Assembly (NCBI GenBank): GCA_036734945.1
Contig: DAIMXP010000005.1
Span: 1 to 64,000, forward strand
Length of the DNA stretch: 64,000 bases
Source: UBA4733 sp036734945
Lineage (GTDB): Bacteria > Chloroflexota > UBA4733
Reading direction: 5' to 3'
Made by a program: the position numbers and the translations under genes. The notes under the pieces are model-generated. The model saw nothing but the letters and a program-made list of their open reading frames with translations, made no database searches and was not told the DNA's origin. Below, in pieces: positions 31,164 to 40,379 of this stretch. The number at the start of each line of letters is the position of its first letter. Position 1 is the stretch's first letter.

Positions 31164-32465
31164 TTAGCGATCGTGCGGATAGAGCACAAAGCCGGTGAGC
31201 GGCTTCGGGTAATAGAAGGTCGATTTCTGCGGCATGCGCTCGTGATCGCGGGCGACGGCGCAGACCTGCTCCGGCCGCGTCGGGTTCAGCAGCACCGCCA
31301 GTTGCGCCTGCCCATTTCGGACGCTCTGCACCGCCTCCGCCGCATCGCGCGTGTATTGTACGTACTGTTCGCCGCGGATTTCGTCCTCGCCCAGCCCGAG
31401 CAACGGCTCCAGAACCAGGCTGTGCAGGGTGCTGACGTCCAGCGAGCGCCAGGAAGCGGCGCGATCCGCCGGCAGTGCCTCCGCCAGGTCGCTACGCGGT
31501 CGAGCCAGGGTCAGTCCCCACGGCAAGCCCGCCAGCAACAGCGCTCCCGCGCCGGCCTGGCGCAAGCGTTGCAGCGCCGAGTCCAGCGGCGTCTCCGGGG
31601 GGATCGTGTCGAGGTCGTAGAGCTGCGCCAGGCCGGCCGGCAGTTGATCCAACCGAGCGGCAGCGACCTTGCGAATGATACGGTGGATGGGCAGCACAAC
31701 CAGCCCCGGATCTTCGACAGCTACCAGGAACACGAGGGCGGCATCCCAGGGGCCATCCGGCGCCTCAGGATGCGCCTGCCGCTGCTCCTCGCGGTACGTC
31801 AGGGCCGTTTCGTAACGGTGATGGCCGTCGGCGATATACGCCTGGGAGGCAGCGAACACCGGTAGGAGTTTGGCGAGCACTTGCGCTTCCGTCACCGGCC
31901 ACAGCCGACTCTCCCGCGCCGCGTGGGGGATGGCATCGGCGTCGAGTTGCACCGTCGTCACCGGTTCCTGCGCCGTCACCGTCTGCAACATGGCGCGAAT
32001 CTCCCCCGTTGGGTCGTCGAACATCAGGAAGATCGGGCTGATGTTGGTTTGCGTCGCTTGCAGCAGCCGCAGCCTGTCGAGCTTGGGACCAGGCATGGTG
32101 TGCTCATGCGGCAACACCGCGCCGCTGCTCCACGGCTCGACGGTGACGGCGGCCAGCACGCCAAGGCGACGGTACTCTATGCCGTCGACGCTGAAACATT
32201 CCTCCAGCACATAGAGGGCTGGTGCGTGCTCCTGCGTCAAAATGGCTTCACGCCGCCAGCCGGCCAGCAGGTCTGCCGCCCGCCGATAGCGGTCGTCATC
32301 GCCCATGGGCAGTTCAATCTGGATGACGTTGAAGGGACTGCTTGCTACCAGCCTTTCGCGTTCGTCGGGGCTCACCACGTCGTAGGGCGGCGCCAGCAGA
32401 TGCTCCAGCGCATCAGCCTTCGTCTGGTTATAGCGCAGACCTCGAAACGGCTGCAGGGCGACCAT
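31164..32465 (-). CDS. DUF1015 family protein
   Basis: The 433-residue protein begins VALQPFRGLRYN and APPYDVVSPDERERL, which define DUF1015, and carries the signature YIADGHHRYETAL near the middle. The family is widespread in anaerobes and Chloroflexota, and its biochemical role is not settled. The start has GGAAGGG upstream. It may be co-transcribed with the TIM-barrel gene downstream. Confidence 0.92.
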   Translation of the reverse strand: MVALQPFRGLRYNQTKADALEHLLAPPYDVVSPDERERLVASSPFNVIQIELPMGDDDRYRRAADLLAGWRREAILTQEHAPALYVLEECFSVDGIEYRRLGVLAAVTVEPWSSGAVLPHEHTMPGPKLDRLRLLQATQTNISPIFLMFDDPTGEIRAMLQTVTAQEPVTTVQLDADAIPHAARESRLWPVTEAQVLAKLLPVFAASQAYIADGHHRYETALTYREEQRQAHPEAPDGPWDAALVFLVAVEDPGLVVLPIHRIIRKVAAARLDQLPAGLAQLYDLDTIPPETPLDSALQRLRQAGAGALLLAGLPWGLTLARPRSDLAEALPADRAASWRSLDVSTLHSLVLEPLLGLGEDEIRGEQYVQYTRDAAEAVQSVRNGQAQLAVLLNPTRPEQVCAVARDHERMPQKSTFYYPKPLTGFVLYPHDR

Positions 32466-32481
32466 GGTGACTTCCCTTCCT

Positions 32482-32886
32482 TCAATCCGGTTCCCGGCGC
32501 TTCAATCCCGGAACACGATCAAAGTCGCGGTCAAAGGAGTAGATCTCCGGCTCATCGTGCGTCAGCGCCTTGGCGGCCAGAAGAGCATCGGCGAAGTCGA
32601 TGTTCTTCTCTTGGTACAACACGAGCGCCAAAAGGATCGACTGTTTGTCGGCATTTTTCATTCCCGGCCCTGACATGAGATCGAGCAGCGCCGTAGCGAT
32701 CTCAGTTTTGGTCATCCGGTAGAAGGAGGCCAGTGTCCAGACAACCTCTGCTAGGACGACATCCTCGACCAGAACTTCGTCGTGGCCCGCGGCGATGGCG
32801 GCAAACAGGCGCGCCGCCCTTTCTGCCTGATGGAGTGGCTCATTTGTAAGGAAGCGTAGGATAATGTTGGCGTCGATGCGGCGCAC
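32482..32886 (-). CDS. PIN-domain ribonuclease toxin (VapC-like)
   Basis: The 134-residue PIN protein has the expected acidic residues: D5 in RRIDANIIL, Glu in VVLAEVVWTL, and Asp in NIDFADALLAA and SFDRDFDRV. Such toxins cleave tRNA or rRNA using Mg2+. It begins at GTG 32886 with GAGG upstream and follows its AbrB-type antitoxin by 12 bp. Together they form a VapBC module. Confidence 0.9.
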   Translation of the reverse strand: MRRIDANIILRFLTNEPLHQAERAARLFAAIAAGHDEVLVEDVVLAEVVWTLASFYRMTKTEIATALLDLMSGPGMKNADKQSILLALVLYQEKNIDFADALLAAKALTHDEPEIYSFDRDFDRVPGLKRREPD

Positions 32887-32898
32887 GGGCCGTTACCT

Positions 32899-33159
32899 CT
32901 ACTCGTCGGCAGCGACGTGCGCTTCGCGCGCAGCCTGTGCATAAGCGGCGCTCCGCTCCGCCTCCCGGCCGGGAAATGGGCGCCGCCCTTGCGCAAGCCC
33001 ACGCAGACTCATCAGGTTCCTTCTTGGCATCGGATATAACGTCACGTGCCCATCATCGACAACAAAGAGCACCTGATCGCCCATGGCCAGGTGCAGCACA
33101 TCACGTACCTCTTTCGGTACGGTGATCTGTCCCTCCCGGCCCAAAGTACCCAGCGTCAT
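32899..33159 (-). CDS. AbrB/MazE-type antitoxin (VapB-like)
   Basis: The 86-residue protein begins LGTLGREGQITVPKEVRDVLHLAMGDQVLF, the swapped-hairpin AbrB/SpoVT fold that binds DNA. The C-terminal part, Arg- and Ala-rich, would wrap the PIN toxin encoded next. It is the first gene of the module and the likely autorepressor. Confidence 0.92.
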   Translation of the reverse strand: MTLGTLGREGQITVPKEVRDVLHLAMGDQVLFVVDDGHVTLYPMPRRNLMSLRGLAQGRRPFPGREAERSAAYAQAAREAHVAADE

Positions 33160-33279
33160 GTTCGCCCCCTTGCGCCTCTCTCGTCCAGCATTGTACCGTG
33201 AGAATCCGACTATCCCCCGAGAGTGTCTGCAGGTTGGACCGAAACGGAGCGCAAACGCTGCGCCTTCCTGGTTCTCCGC

Positions 33280-33900
33280 TTACGTCAACAGTTTCCAGGA
33301 GGAGTGCATCGCACCGCCGGCGTGCAGGCGGTCGAGTTCCAGGATGAGCGGCACCATGCCGTCCATGATGCGCGCATTGTGCAGCGCCCCACAGTCGACC
33401 GGCTGAAAGCCGAGATCGACAATGAGGCGGGCCACCAGCGTCTTGGCCAAGTCGCTATCACCTGCATAGTGGACATCGCGCTGGATACCCTTCGGGTCGA
33501 CGGGCTCCGCCAGCGTGCCGGCAAAGTTGGCCTTGAACGCCGCAACAACGTGGGCATCCGCGCCGATCGCCGCCGCGGTCAACTCCGCCCCCGCCACCCG
33601 GTTGTCGGGCAGGTGGGAAAACGGGTTCGAAATGTCAATGACCACTTTGCCCCGCAGTTGGGCGGCGTTCGCCCTGGCAAACGGCTCGACCGCTGGGAAC
33701 GGCATAGCCAGCACCACAATCTCCGCGTCGGTCAGCGCCGCCTCCTGCGTTGTCACCGTCGCGTTGTTCGTCCGCGACTGCAGTTCGCCCTTCGCGTCCG
33801 GCGATCGTGACCCAAAAACGACAGCATGACCGGCGCGCGCCCAACCGCTGCCCAGCCCACTGGCCATCCGCCCAGTACCGATGATGGCGATGCGTGCCAT
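33280..33900 (-). CDS. F420-dependent NADP reductase-like protein
   Basis: The 206-residue protein begins MARIAIIGTGRMASGLGSGWARAGHAVVFGSRSP, the dinucleotide-binding fold of F420:NADP oxidoreductases (NPD-type). The conserved VIDISNPF and AFKANFAGTL segments follow. Members move hydride between NADPH and coenzyme F420 or act as related imine/ketone reductases. The start at 33900 has AAGGA seven bases upstream. It lies 38 bp downstream of ileS on the same strand and may be read through from it. Confidence 0.82.
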   Translation of the reverse strand: MARIAIIGTGRMASGLGSGWARAGHAVVFGSRSPDAKGELQSRTNNATVTTQEAALTDAEIVVLAMPFPAVEPFARANAAQLRGKVVIDISNPFSHLPDNRVAGAELTAAAIGADAHVVAAFKANFAGTLAEPVDPKGIQRDVHYAGDSDLAKTLVARLIVDLGFQPVDCGALHNARIMDGMVPLILELDRLHAGGAMHSSWKLLT

Positions 33901-33938
33901 GGCGTTGTCCTTCCTCCATATCCCATAACCCATAACCG

Positions 33939-36900
33939 TCACTCCGCCCGCCCTGGCGCCCCCGATCGCACCAGCGATAGCTCGACCTCTTCGCCGCCGA
34001 GCGGACCGCGCCAGGTGATGCCGCCGGGAACCGGCTCGGCCAGGATCGCTTCCGCCAGCGTCTCCTGACGGACGTAGTCGCCCCACTCTTCCAGCACGCC
34101 GGCCAGTTCTTCGCCACCCTGCCAGCCGAGCATGATGCGATCCTGCAGTTCCAGGCCGGCCTCTTTGCGCAGCATCTGGACGCGGCGCACCAGGTCGCGG
34201 GCCCGGCCTTCCAGTTCCAGGTCGGGCGTCACCGTGGTGTCGAGGGCCACGACGTAGCCGCCACCTTCCACCACGGCCAGGCCGGCGCGTGGTTTGGCGA
34301 GCAGGTTGACTTCAGCCGGCGAGAGGGTGAATTCGCCGGCCACGACGGTGCCGTCGGATCGAAGCTCCACGGGCCCGTTCTTCAGCGCCGCCGTCAGTTC
34401 GCGCACGCGTTGACCGTACTTCGGACCGACCACGCGCAGGTTCGGCTGCACGGTGATATCGTGGATCTCGCCGGCTCCTTCGACCAGGCGTACTTCCTTG
34501 ACGTTGAGCTCTTCGCGGACGTGGGAGAGCAAAGGGGAAAGGTCCGCTCGGCTCCGACCGGCCGGCAGCGCGACGAGCACCTGCGACAACGACTGGCGGA
34601 CTTTGACTGCCGCCCGGCTGCGGGCGGCGCGGCCCAGTTCGACAATGGTTCGTGCCAACTCCATGGCTTCCAGCAACTCGGCATCCAGGAGTTCCGGTTG
34701 CACCTTCGGCCAGTCGGTGAGGTGGACGCTCTCCGGCGCATTCCCGTCCCAGGTCGTAACCAGGTTGCGGTAGAGCTCTTCTGCCAGGAAGGGCATAAAG
34801 GGGGCAAGCAACTGGGCGAGCGTCACCAGCGTCTGGTGCAATGTCGCATAGGCGGCTGCCTTGTCGGCGTCGGCGGCGCTCTTCCAGTAGCGACGACGCC
34901 CGCGGCGGATATACCAGGTGGACAGGTCGTCCACGAAGCGCTCGATCTCGCGCACGCAAGGGGCGATGTCGTAGTCGTCCAGCCGCGCCGTCACCAGGCC
35001 GACGACCTGCTGCAAACGCGCCAGCAGCCAGCGATCCAGCGCCGGGCGCTCGGCCACCAGCGGCGCAGGCTGGCGTGGATCGTAGCCATCCAGGTTGGCG
35101 TAGGTGACAAAGAAGCTGTAGGAGTTCCAGAGCGTCAACAGTTTGCGGGTGACGTCGGTGAACAGTTCCCAGCCCAGGTTGACATTGTTAGCCGGGTTGC
35201 CACCCATGTAGAGCCAGCGGATGGCGTCGGCCCCCACGCGCTCGGCGGCGTCATCGAAGTCGATAGAGTTGCCGGAGCTCTTGTGCATCTCCCGGCCCTG
35301 CTCATCGCGCACCAGGCCGTGCCCCAGCACCGTCTGGAAGGGCGGACGGTTCTCCAGCACCGTTGCCATCGTCAGCATGGAGTAGAACCAGTTACGGAAC
35401 TGGCCGGGGAAGGACTCCGTGATGAACTGCGCCGGGAACCACTCCTCCCAGTAGGGTCGGTTGGTGCGATAGTCCAGCGTGGAGAACGGCACGATGCCGG
35501 CATCCAACCAGACGGTACCGACGTCGGGAATGCGAGAGACGGTCTGATCGCACTGCGGACAGCGGATGCGCACGGCGTCGATCCAGGGCCGGTGCGGCGA
35601 TGGCATGGGCGCCAGTGGACCGACCGACTTCTGCTCCAACTCTTCTCGGCTGCCGATCACCTCCAGGTGGCCGCACTGTCGGCAGGGGAAGAACGGCAGG
35701 GCGAGGCCCCAGTAGCGCTTCTTGGAGATCATCCAGTCATCCATGTTGCGCAGCCAGTCCAGTTCCCGCTCCATACCGAAGCCGGGGATCCAGCGGATCT
35801 GCTCCGTGATCGCCATGATCTGCGGCCGCACTTCATCAAGCGCGATGAACCACTCGTCCACCAACCGGAAGACTAATTCGCTGCCACACCGCCAGCAGAA
35901 CGGGTAACGGTGCTGGTACGGATGGACCCGGTACATGAAGCCGCGCTGCTCCAGCGACTGAAAGATCGGCTCACTGACCTCGCCCACCGCCATCCCGCTG
36001 AACTGCCCGAAGCCGGGCACATAGATGCCCGATTCGTCGATGGGCGAAGGAATGGGAGCGCTTCCCACAACGTTCCACTGCCGATTCTCGCCGTATTCAA
36101 ACTCCGCCGGAGGCATCTCAGCGTCCGTCAGGAACCCTGGTCGGCGGCTAATTTGCTCCTTAAGCATCTTATTCCAGAGGTGGTAGTCCTCTTTACCGCA
36201 GCTCGGGGCGATGTGGACGATGCCGGTGCCCTCCGCCTCACCGACGTCGGACCAGGCCAGGACTCGGTGCTCCAGTCCCTCTGCCACCGGCAGGTTGTCA
36301 AAGGGGCCGGTGTACTGCCAACCGACCAGGGCTGAACCTGACAACTCTTCCAGCACGCGAAAAGGGCCGTGCAGGGCCGTCTTCAGGGTGCCTTTGGAGA
36401 GGTAATAGGAGGCCTCGCCCTGCTGCACTTTGACGTAGGTGAGTGCTGGGTTGACGGCGGCGGCGACGTTGGCGGTGAGCGTCCAGGGCGTGGTCGTCCA
36501 GACCAGCAGGTACTCGTTCGGGCGGTCCGCCAGGGGGAAGCGCACGTAGACGCTACGGTGGGTGACGTCGCGATAGCCTTCGGTGGCGATCTCGTGCTCG
36601 GAGATGGCGGTGCCGCAGCGCACGCACCAGGGCATGACATCGTGGCCCTGATAGATCCATTCGCGCTCGTGGCAGACCTTCAGAAAGGTCCAGATCATGT
36701 AGTTGTTCTCGTCGGACATGGTGTAGTAGGAGTGATCCCAGTCCATGAAGTTGCCCAGGCGCACGGTCTGCTCCGTGATGCGCTGGGCGAAACGGTACAC
36801 GCGCTCCTTGCACCGCTCGACGAAGTTGGCGACGCCGTAGGCTTCGATGTCGCGCTTGCTCTTGAAGCCGAGGTCTTTCTCAACCTCCACTTCCACCCAC

Positions 36901-37172
36901 AGCCCCTGGCCGTCGAAGCCGTTCTGGTAACGCTGGCGGAACCCCTGCATGGTCTTATAGCGCTGGACCAGGTCTTTATAGGTGCGGCCCCAGGCGTGGT
37001 GGATACCCATCGGGTTATTGGCGGTGATCGGCCCGTCGATGAAGCTGAAGCGCTGCTCCGAGCGATCATTGCGCGCCAGATATTTCGCCTGAATACTGTG
37101 CTGCGCCCACCATTCCAGGCAGCGCCGCTCCATCTCGGGCAGGTCCAGCGTCGTTGCTACCGGTTCGAACAT
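33939..37172 (-). CDS. ileS: isoleucyl-tRNA synthetase
   Basis: The 1077-residue class I synthetase charges tRNA-Ile. The HIGH motif reads GIHHAWGR in the context ANNPMGIHHAWGRTYKDL, and the KMSKS motif reads EMHKSSGNS. The editing (CP1) domain carries WTTTPWTLTANVA. Two CxxC zinc-type pairs appear in the middle (CVRCG, CRQCG). Length and motifs match the long, eukaryote-like IleRS2 class, often linked with mupirocin resistance. MFEPVATTLDLPEMERR is the start, with GGAG seven bases upstream. Expression is controlled by the T-box leader upstream. Confidence 0.96.
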   Translation of the reverse strand: MFEPVATTLDLPEMERRCLEWWAQHSIQAKYLARNDRSEQRFSFIDGPITANNPMGIHHAWGRTYKDLVQRYKTMQGFRQRYQNGFDGQGLWVEVEVEKDLGFKSKRDIEAYGVANFVERCKERVYRFAQRITEQTVRLGNFMDWDHSYYTMSDENNYMIWTFLKVCHEREWIYQGHDVMPWCVRCGTAISEHEIATEGYRDVTHRSVYVRFPLADRPNEYLLVWTTTPWTLTANVAAAVNPALTYVKVQQGEASYYLSKGTLKTALHGPFRVLEELSGSALVGWQYTGPFDNLPVAEGLEHRVLAWSDVGEAEGTGIVHIAPSCGKEDYHLWNKMLKEQISRRPGFLTDAEMPPAEFEYGENRQWNVVGSAPIPSPIDESGIYVPGFGQFSGMAVGEVSEPIFQSLEQRGFMYRVHPYQHRYPFCWRCGSELVFRLVDEWFIALDEVRPQIMAITEQIRWIPGFGMERELDWLRNMDDWMISKKRYWGLALPFFPCRQCGHLEVIGSREELEQKSVGPLAPMPSPHRPWIDAVRIRCPQCDQTVSRIPDVGTVWLDAGIVPFSTLDYRTNRPYWEEWFPAQFITESFPGQFRNWFYSMLTMATVLENRPPFQTVLGHGLVRDEQGREMHKSSGNSIDFDDAAERVGADAIRWLYMGGNPANNVNLGWELFTDVTRKLLTLWNSYSFFVTYANLDGYDPRQPAPLVAERPALDRWLLARLQQVVGLVTARLDDYDIAPCVREIERFVDDLSTWYIRRGRRRYWKSAADADKAAAYATLHQTLVTLAQLLAPFMPFLAEELYRNLVTTWDGNAPESVHLTDWPKVQPELLDAELLEAMELARTIVELGRAARSRAAVKVRQSLSQVLVALPAGRSRADLSPLLSHVREELNVKEVRLVEGAGEIHDITVQPNLRVVGPKYGQRVRELTAALKNGPVELRSDGTVVAGEFTLSPAEVNLLAKPRAGLAVVEGGGYVVALDTTVTPDLELEGRARDLVRRVQMLRKEAGLELQDRIMLGWQGGEELAGVLEEWGDYVRQETLAEAILAEPVPGGITWRGPLGGEEVELSLVRSGAPGRAE

Positions 37173-37208
37173 CTCGCTACTCCTCTCGGACCGTCGTACA
37201 CCAGGCAC

Positions 37209-37523
37209 AAAAAAACTCGCCTCCTCAGATGACTGAGGGGACGAGATACAATGATCCCGCGGTACCACCCCGCTTGGTTGCACGCCTGCTGCCCTATCGT
37301 CAGGAGAAGCTGCCGCGAACAACCCGCTCTTTCGGCACGTGTGCATGCCTGGCCGCGCTAACGTGCAGCCGATCCGGTCACGCCTACCAGGGACGCCCCG
37401 GTGGCGACCCGTTCGGCTGACGGCTCAGGAGTGATTCTCGGCCCGGCTGTCCCACCCGCTCGCACCAACCACGGGATCTCTACAGGGACCATGCCATGCC
37501 GACGCTCTCCGTCGTCGCCTCTA
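37209..37523 (-). promoter_or_regulatory. T-box riboswitch leader of ileS
   Basis: On the minus strand the conserved T-box GGGTGGTACCGCGGG lies at 37257-37272. It is followed by a terminator stem (37216-37245) and a run of seven T (37209-37215). A candidate specifier codon ATC (Ile), followed by A, sits at 37433-37435 in the context GAGAATCACTCCTGAGCCG, close to known high-GC ileS leaders. Uncharged tRNA-Ile would pair with the T-box, favour the antiterminator and raise ileS expression. Confidence 0.93.
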
Positions 37524-37529
37524 CGTTGC

Positions 37530-37558
37530 AGTATCCGGCATGGGCGTTTGGACGTCAA
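37530..37558 (-). promoter_or_regulatory. promoter of the T-box-ileS transcript
   Basis: On the minus strand TTGACG, a 17-base spacer and GATACT precede the T-box leader by a suitable distance. Transcription would start near 37523, giving a leader of about 350 nt. Confidence 0.6.
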
Positions 37559-37580
37559 ACGCGGCACAGGGAACATGTTC

Positions 37581-37868
37581 TTAATCGAAGTGTTCCGGCC
37601 ATCGCTTCGCCTGATGAACGACGCCCACGATCTCAACATACTGCTCTCGGACGCGGTAAGCAACGGTAAATGGCGAGTTGGGCACGACAAGCTCACGCGT
37701 GTCGATAACCCGACCATCACGGCCGAGACGAGGATGGATGGCGAGAATTTCTGCAGCCCTTCGCACCTGCTCCGCGACGCGACGAGCGGCGTCTGGACTA
37801 TCCTGGGCAATATAGCGGGTCTCGAGACGGAACCCATCCCGGGCACGGGGAGCCCAACGAACCCTCAC
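37581..37868 (-). CDS. ParE/RelE-family toxin, copy 1
   Basis: The 95-residue protein (MRVRWAPRARDGFRLETRYIAQDSPDAARRVAEQV, then GRVIDTRELVVPNSPFTVAYRV) is a ParE-type toxin, expected to poison gyrase or cut mRNA. Start GTG 37868 overlaps the antitoxin stop by 4 bp. It is closely similar to the toxin at 42373, with the same length and the shared IDTRELVVP and PFTVAYRV, so the two are paralogues. Confidence 0.9.
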   Translation of the reverse strand: MRVRWAPRARDGFRLETRYIAQDSPDAARRVAEQVRRAAEILAIHPRLGRDGRVIDTRELVVPNSPFTVAYRVREQYVEIVGVVHQAKRWPEHFD

Positions 37869-38146
37869 CCCGCAGACTCAGTTATTTCAGTAGGCTCAAG
37901 GCCAAATTCCGCCCACATCGCATCCATCTCCTCATCACTGACGAAGATGCCGACGTCAGCTTCCCGGATACCCGCTTCGATCTCCGCGATCTGCCATCGC
38001 TGCAGGTCAATGAAGCGGCGCAAGGCATCCTGAACCAGCGCGTTCCGATTCCGGCCCGTGGACCTTGCCAAGGCGTCCAATTCATCCTTCATCGTCTGAG
38101 GAATGCGGGCCGTCATGGTCATCGTCGATTCTGCCGACATTGTCAT
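37865..38146 (-). CDS. ribbon-helix-helix antitoxin (ParD-like), copy 1
   Basis: The product (about 93 residues) contains MTARIPQTMKDELDALARSTGRNRNALVQDALRRF, a ribbon-helix-helix DNA-binding domain, then a helical tail that would bind ParE. It aligns closely with the antitoxin at 42092, which sets the start near 38146 (or ATG 38140, with GGAG upstream); longer forms would begin inside the operator repeats. It is transcribed divergently from the Ada-AlkA gene. Confidence 0.88.
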   Translation of the reverse strand: MTMSAESTMTMTARIPQTMKDELDALARSTGRNRNALVQDALRRFIDLQRWQIAEIEAGIREADVGIFVSDEEMDAMWAEFGLEPTEITESAG

Positions 38147-38180
38147 TGTCTCCATCTCTACCATGCTCTTTACCGCCAGG

Positions 38181-38214
38181 CCTTGTGACACAGGCATCAT
38201 ACCTTGTGATACAG
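38181..38214. promoter_or_regulatory. direct-repeat operator of ParDE copy 1
   Basis: Two 13-bp direct repeats, CCTTGTGACACAG and CCTTGTGATACAG (12 of 13 identical), are spaced by 21 bp, two helical turns. On the minus strand a -10-like TATGAT lies between them. This suits autorepression by the ribbon-helix-helix antitoxin and may also affect the divergent Ada-AlkA gene. Confidence 0.7.
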
Positions 38215-38301
38215 TCAAGGAACAGCGGTGAGATCATGCGGGCCGACGGCAATGTCCGAAAACCGCCAGCAATGCAGAATGGAACCGGCGATACTCTGGG
38301 T

Positions 38302-39822
38302 ATGGAACTGAGCTTCGACCACTGCTACAAGGCCGTGCTGAGCCGGGATGCGCGCTTCGACGGGCACTTCTTCACGGCGGTGACGTCCACCGGCATCTAC
38401 TGCCGGCCTATCTGCCCGGCACGGACACCGCAGCCCCAGAACGTCCGCTTTTATGTCTCGGCCGGCGCGGCCGAGGCGGCGGGATTCCGCGCCTGCCGGC
38501 GGTGCCGGCCGGAGAGCGCGCCAGGGTCGCCGGATTGGAATGTACGGGCGGATCTGGTGGGGCGCGCCTTGCGGCTCATTGCTGAAGGCGTCGTCGACAG
38601 CGACGGCGTGGATGGGCTGGCAAGACGGCTGGCGGTGAGTACGCGCCACATCCATCGGGAACTCGTCGCGGCGGTGGGAGCAGGACCGCTGGCTCTGGCA
38701 CGGACGCGCCGGGCCCAGACCGCCCGGCTGCTGATAGATCAGACCGAGATGGCACTGACGGAGGTCGCCTTTGCGGCCGGCTTCAACAGCGTGCGGCAGT
38801 TCAATGCGACGATGCAGATGGCCTTCGGCTGTCCGCCGGGCGAACTGCGGCGGCGGGAGCGACCCGTCGACGCCGGCCAGGGCTGGGTGGTGTTGCGTCT
38901 CCGCTACCGTCCTCCGTTCGCCGGTGACGACCTGCTCGCTCACTTCGCCCGGCGGGCGCTCCCCGCGATTGAAGACGTTACGGCCGGCTGCTACCGGCGG
39001 AGTATCAGCCTGGGCCAGTCCGTGGGTGTGCTGGAGCTACAGCCGGCGCCGAGTGCCAACGAGGTCGTCGCTCGGCTGCGGCTGGACGACCTGCGCGATC
39101 TGGGCCTGGCAGTCGCACGCTGCCGGCAACTGTTCGATCTGGATGTCGATCCCCAGCCTGTTGCCGACGTGCTCGGCGCGGACCCGGCGCTGGTGGCGGC
39201 GCAACCGGGCCTGCGTGTTCCCGGCGCGTTCGATGGCTGGGAACTGGCGGCGCGAGCGGTGCTCGGTCAGCAGGTGTCGCTGGCCGGCGCGCGGACACTC
39301 GGCAGCCGGCTGGTCGCCGCCCTGGGGGCGCCGCTGCCGGACCCGGTGGGCGGGTTGACGCACCTCTTCCCGAGCGCTGCGGTCGTCGCCGAGGCGGACC
39401 TGGCGGGGTTGGGCATCCTCCCGAGCCGAGCAACGACGCTGCGAGCGCTCGCGCAGTTGGTAGCGAGCGGCGCGCTGGTCCTCGACCGCGGGGCCAATCG
39501 CGACCAGGTGCAGCAACAATTGCTGGCGCTGTCGGGCGTGGGCCCCTGGACCGCCACGTATATAGCGATGCGGGCGCTGGGCGATCCCGATGCCTTCCCC
39601 GTGACCGATCTCGCGCTGCGTCGGGCGGCGGCGCGCCTTGGTCTGGGCAGCGACATGCGCAGCCTGACAGCGCGGGCCGAAGCCTGGCGCCCCTGGCGGG
39701 CCTATGCGGCAATATATCTTTGGCGTAGCCTGACGCACGTCACAGCAGAGGAGGAAGCAAGATGGATGGACAGCACAACGGCAGTCGCGCGGAGACCAGC
39801 GATGGACGGGGCGATGCGGTGA
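38302..39822 (+). CDS. Ada-AraC-AlkA fusion: alkylation-damage sensor and 3-methyladenine glycosylase
   Basis: The 506-residue protein joins three domains. Residues 1-75 are an Ada-type zinc and methyl-phosphotriester domain with C34 and C38 (GIYCRPICPA) and C65/C68 (ACRRCRPE). Residues about 80-180 hold an AraC-type helix-turn-helix. The rest is an AlkA glycosylase with an HhH-GPD motif (LSGVGPWTATYIAMRALGD) and the catalytic Asp in PVTDLAL. It would sense methylated DNA, activate repair genes and excise 3-methyladenine. Start MELSFDHCYK fits homologues; an ATG at 38236 is possible. Its end overlaps ogt by 61 bp. Confidence 0.92.
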   Translation: MELSFDHCYKAVLSRDARFDGHFFTAVTSTGIYCRPICPARTPQPQNVRFYVSAGAAEAAGFRACRRCRPESAPGSPDWNVRADLVGRALRLIAEGVVDSDGVDGLARRLAVSTRHIHRELVAAVGAGPLALARTRRAQTARLLIDQTEMALTEVAFAAGFNSVRQFNATMQMAFGCPPGELRRRERPVDAGQGWVVLRLRYRPPFAGDDLLAHFARRALPAIEDVTAGCYRRSISLGQSVGVLELQPAPSANEVVARLRLDDLRDLGLAVARCRQLFDLDVDPQPVADVLGADPALVAAQPGLRVPGAFDGWELAARAVLGQQVSLAGARTLGSRLVAALGAPLPDPVGGLTHLFPSAAVVAEADLAGLGILPSRATTLRALAQLVASGALVLDRGANRDQVQQQLLALSGVGPWTATYIAMRALGDPDAFPVTDLALRRAAARLGLGSDMRSLTARAEAWRPWRAYAAIYLWRSLTHVTAEEEARWMDSTTAVARRPAMDGAMR

Positions 39823-40379
39823 CTCTGGGTCAACTGAAGACGCCACTCGGGCTGTTCGGGGCGGCAATGACGTCGACCGGACTTGGACGGCTTACGTTCC
39901 CGGCTGAACCGTTTGTTACATGTGAGCGGTGGGCAGTGCGCTGGTTGCCGCAGGCGAAGGTGCGCCGGGACACGGCGCCTCTGCGATCTCTGGCGGAACA
40001 GTTGACAGCCTACCTGGAGGGCGACTTGCAGACCTTCAGCATGGCCGTGGACCTACGGGGGACGCCGTTCCAGGTGGCAGTCTGGCATGCCCTGCAACAG
40101 ATCGGTTACGGCGAACTGCGCAGCTATGCCGACGTCGCCAGGGCGGTCGGCCGGCCGGCGGCGGTCCGCCCGGTCGGCGCCGCGAACGGGGCAAACCCGG
40201 TGCCGATCATTGTCCCCTGTCACCGGGTCATCGGCAGCAACGGGACGCTAACGGGCTACGGCGGAGGCATGGAGTTGAAGACCTGGCTGCTCCAGCGGGA
40301 AGGCATTGTCCCGACGCTTGGCGTGACTGGGACCATGCTATACAATGTAGCCATTGCGCAAGCGGCGGGCGTGTCTTAG
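39762..40379 (+). CDS. ogt: O6-methylguanine-DNA methyltransferase
   Basis: The 205-residue protein repairs O6-alkylguanine by suicide transfer to Cys153 in PIIVPCHRVIGSNG. The helix-turn-helix and the conserved YGELRSYADVARAVGRP are present. ATG 39762 has a very strong AGAGGAGG upstream and lies inside the Ada-AlkA gene (61-bp overlap), so expression is coupled and both act in alkylation repair. About 20 extra N-terminal residues precede the family domain. Its stop overlaps that of the convergent FTR1 gene by 4 bp. Confidence 0.95.
   Translation: MDGQHNGSRAETSDGRGDAVTLGQLKTPLGLFGAAMTSTGLGRLTFPAEPFVTCERWAVRWLPQAKVRRDTAPLRSLAEQLTAYLEGDLQTFSMAVDLRGTPFQVAVWHALQQIGYGELRSYADVARAVGRPAAVRPVGAANGANPVPIIVPCHRVIGSNGTLTGYGGGMELKTWLLQREGIVPTLGVTGTMLYNVAIAQAAGVS

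Noticed and set aside
34410..35876. 488-aa plus-strand ORF opposite ileS
   Set aside because: It is antisense to conserved IleRS sequence and lacks any family motif.
37571..37580. GAACATGTTC palindrome as an SOS box
   Set aside because: The arms GAAC and GTTC are separated by two bases, not four, and it lies away from any repair gene start.
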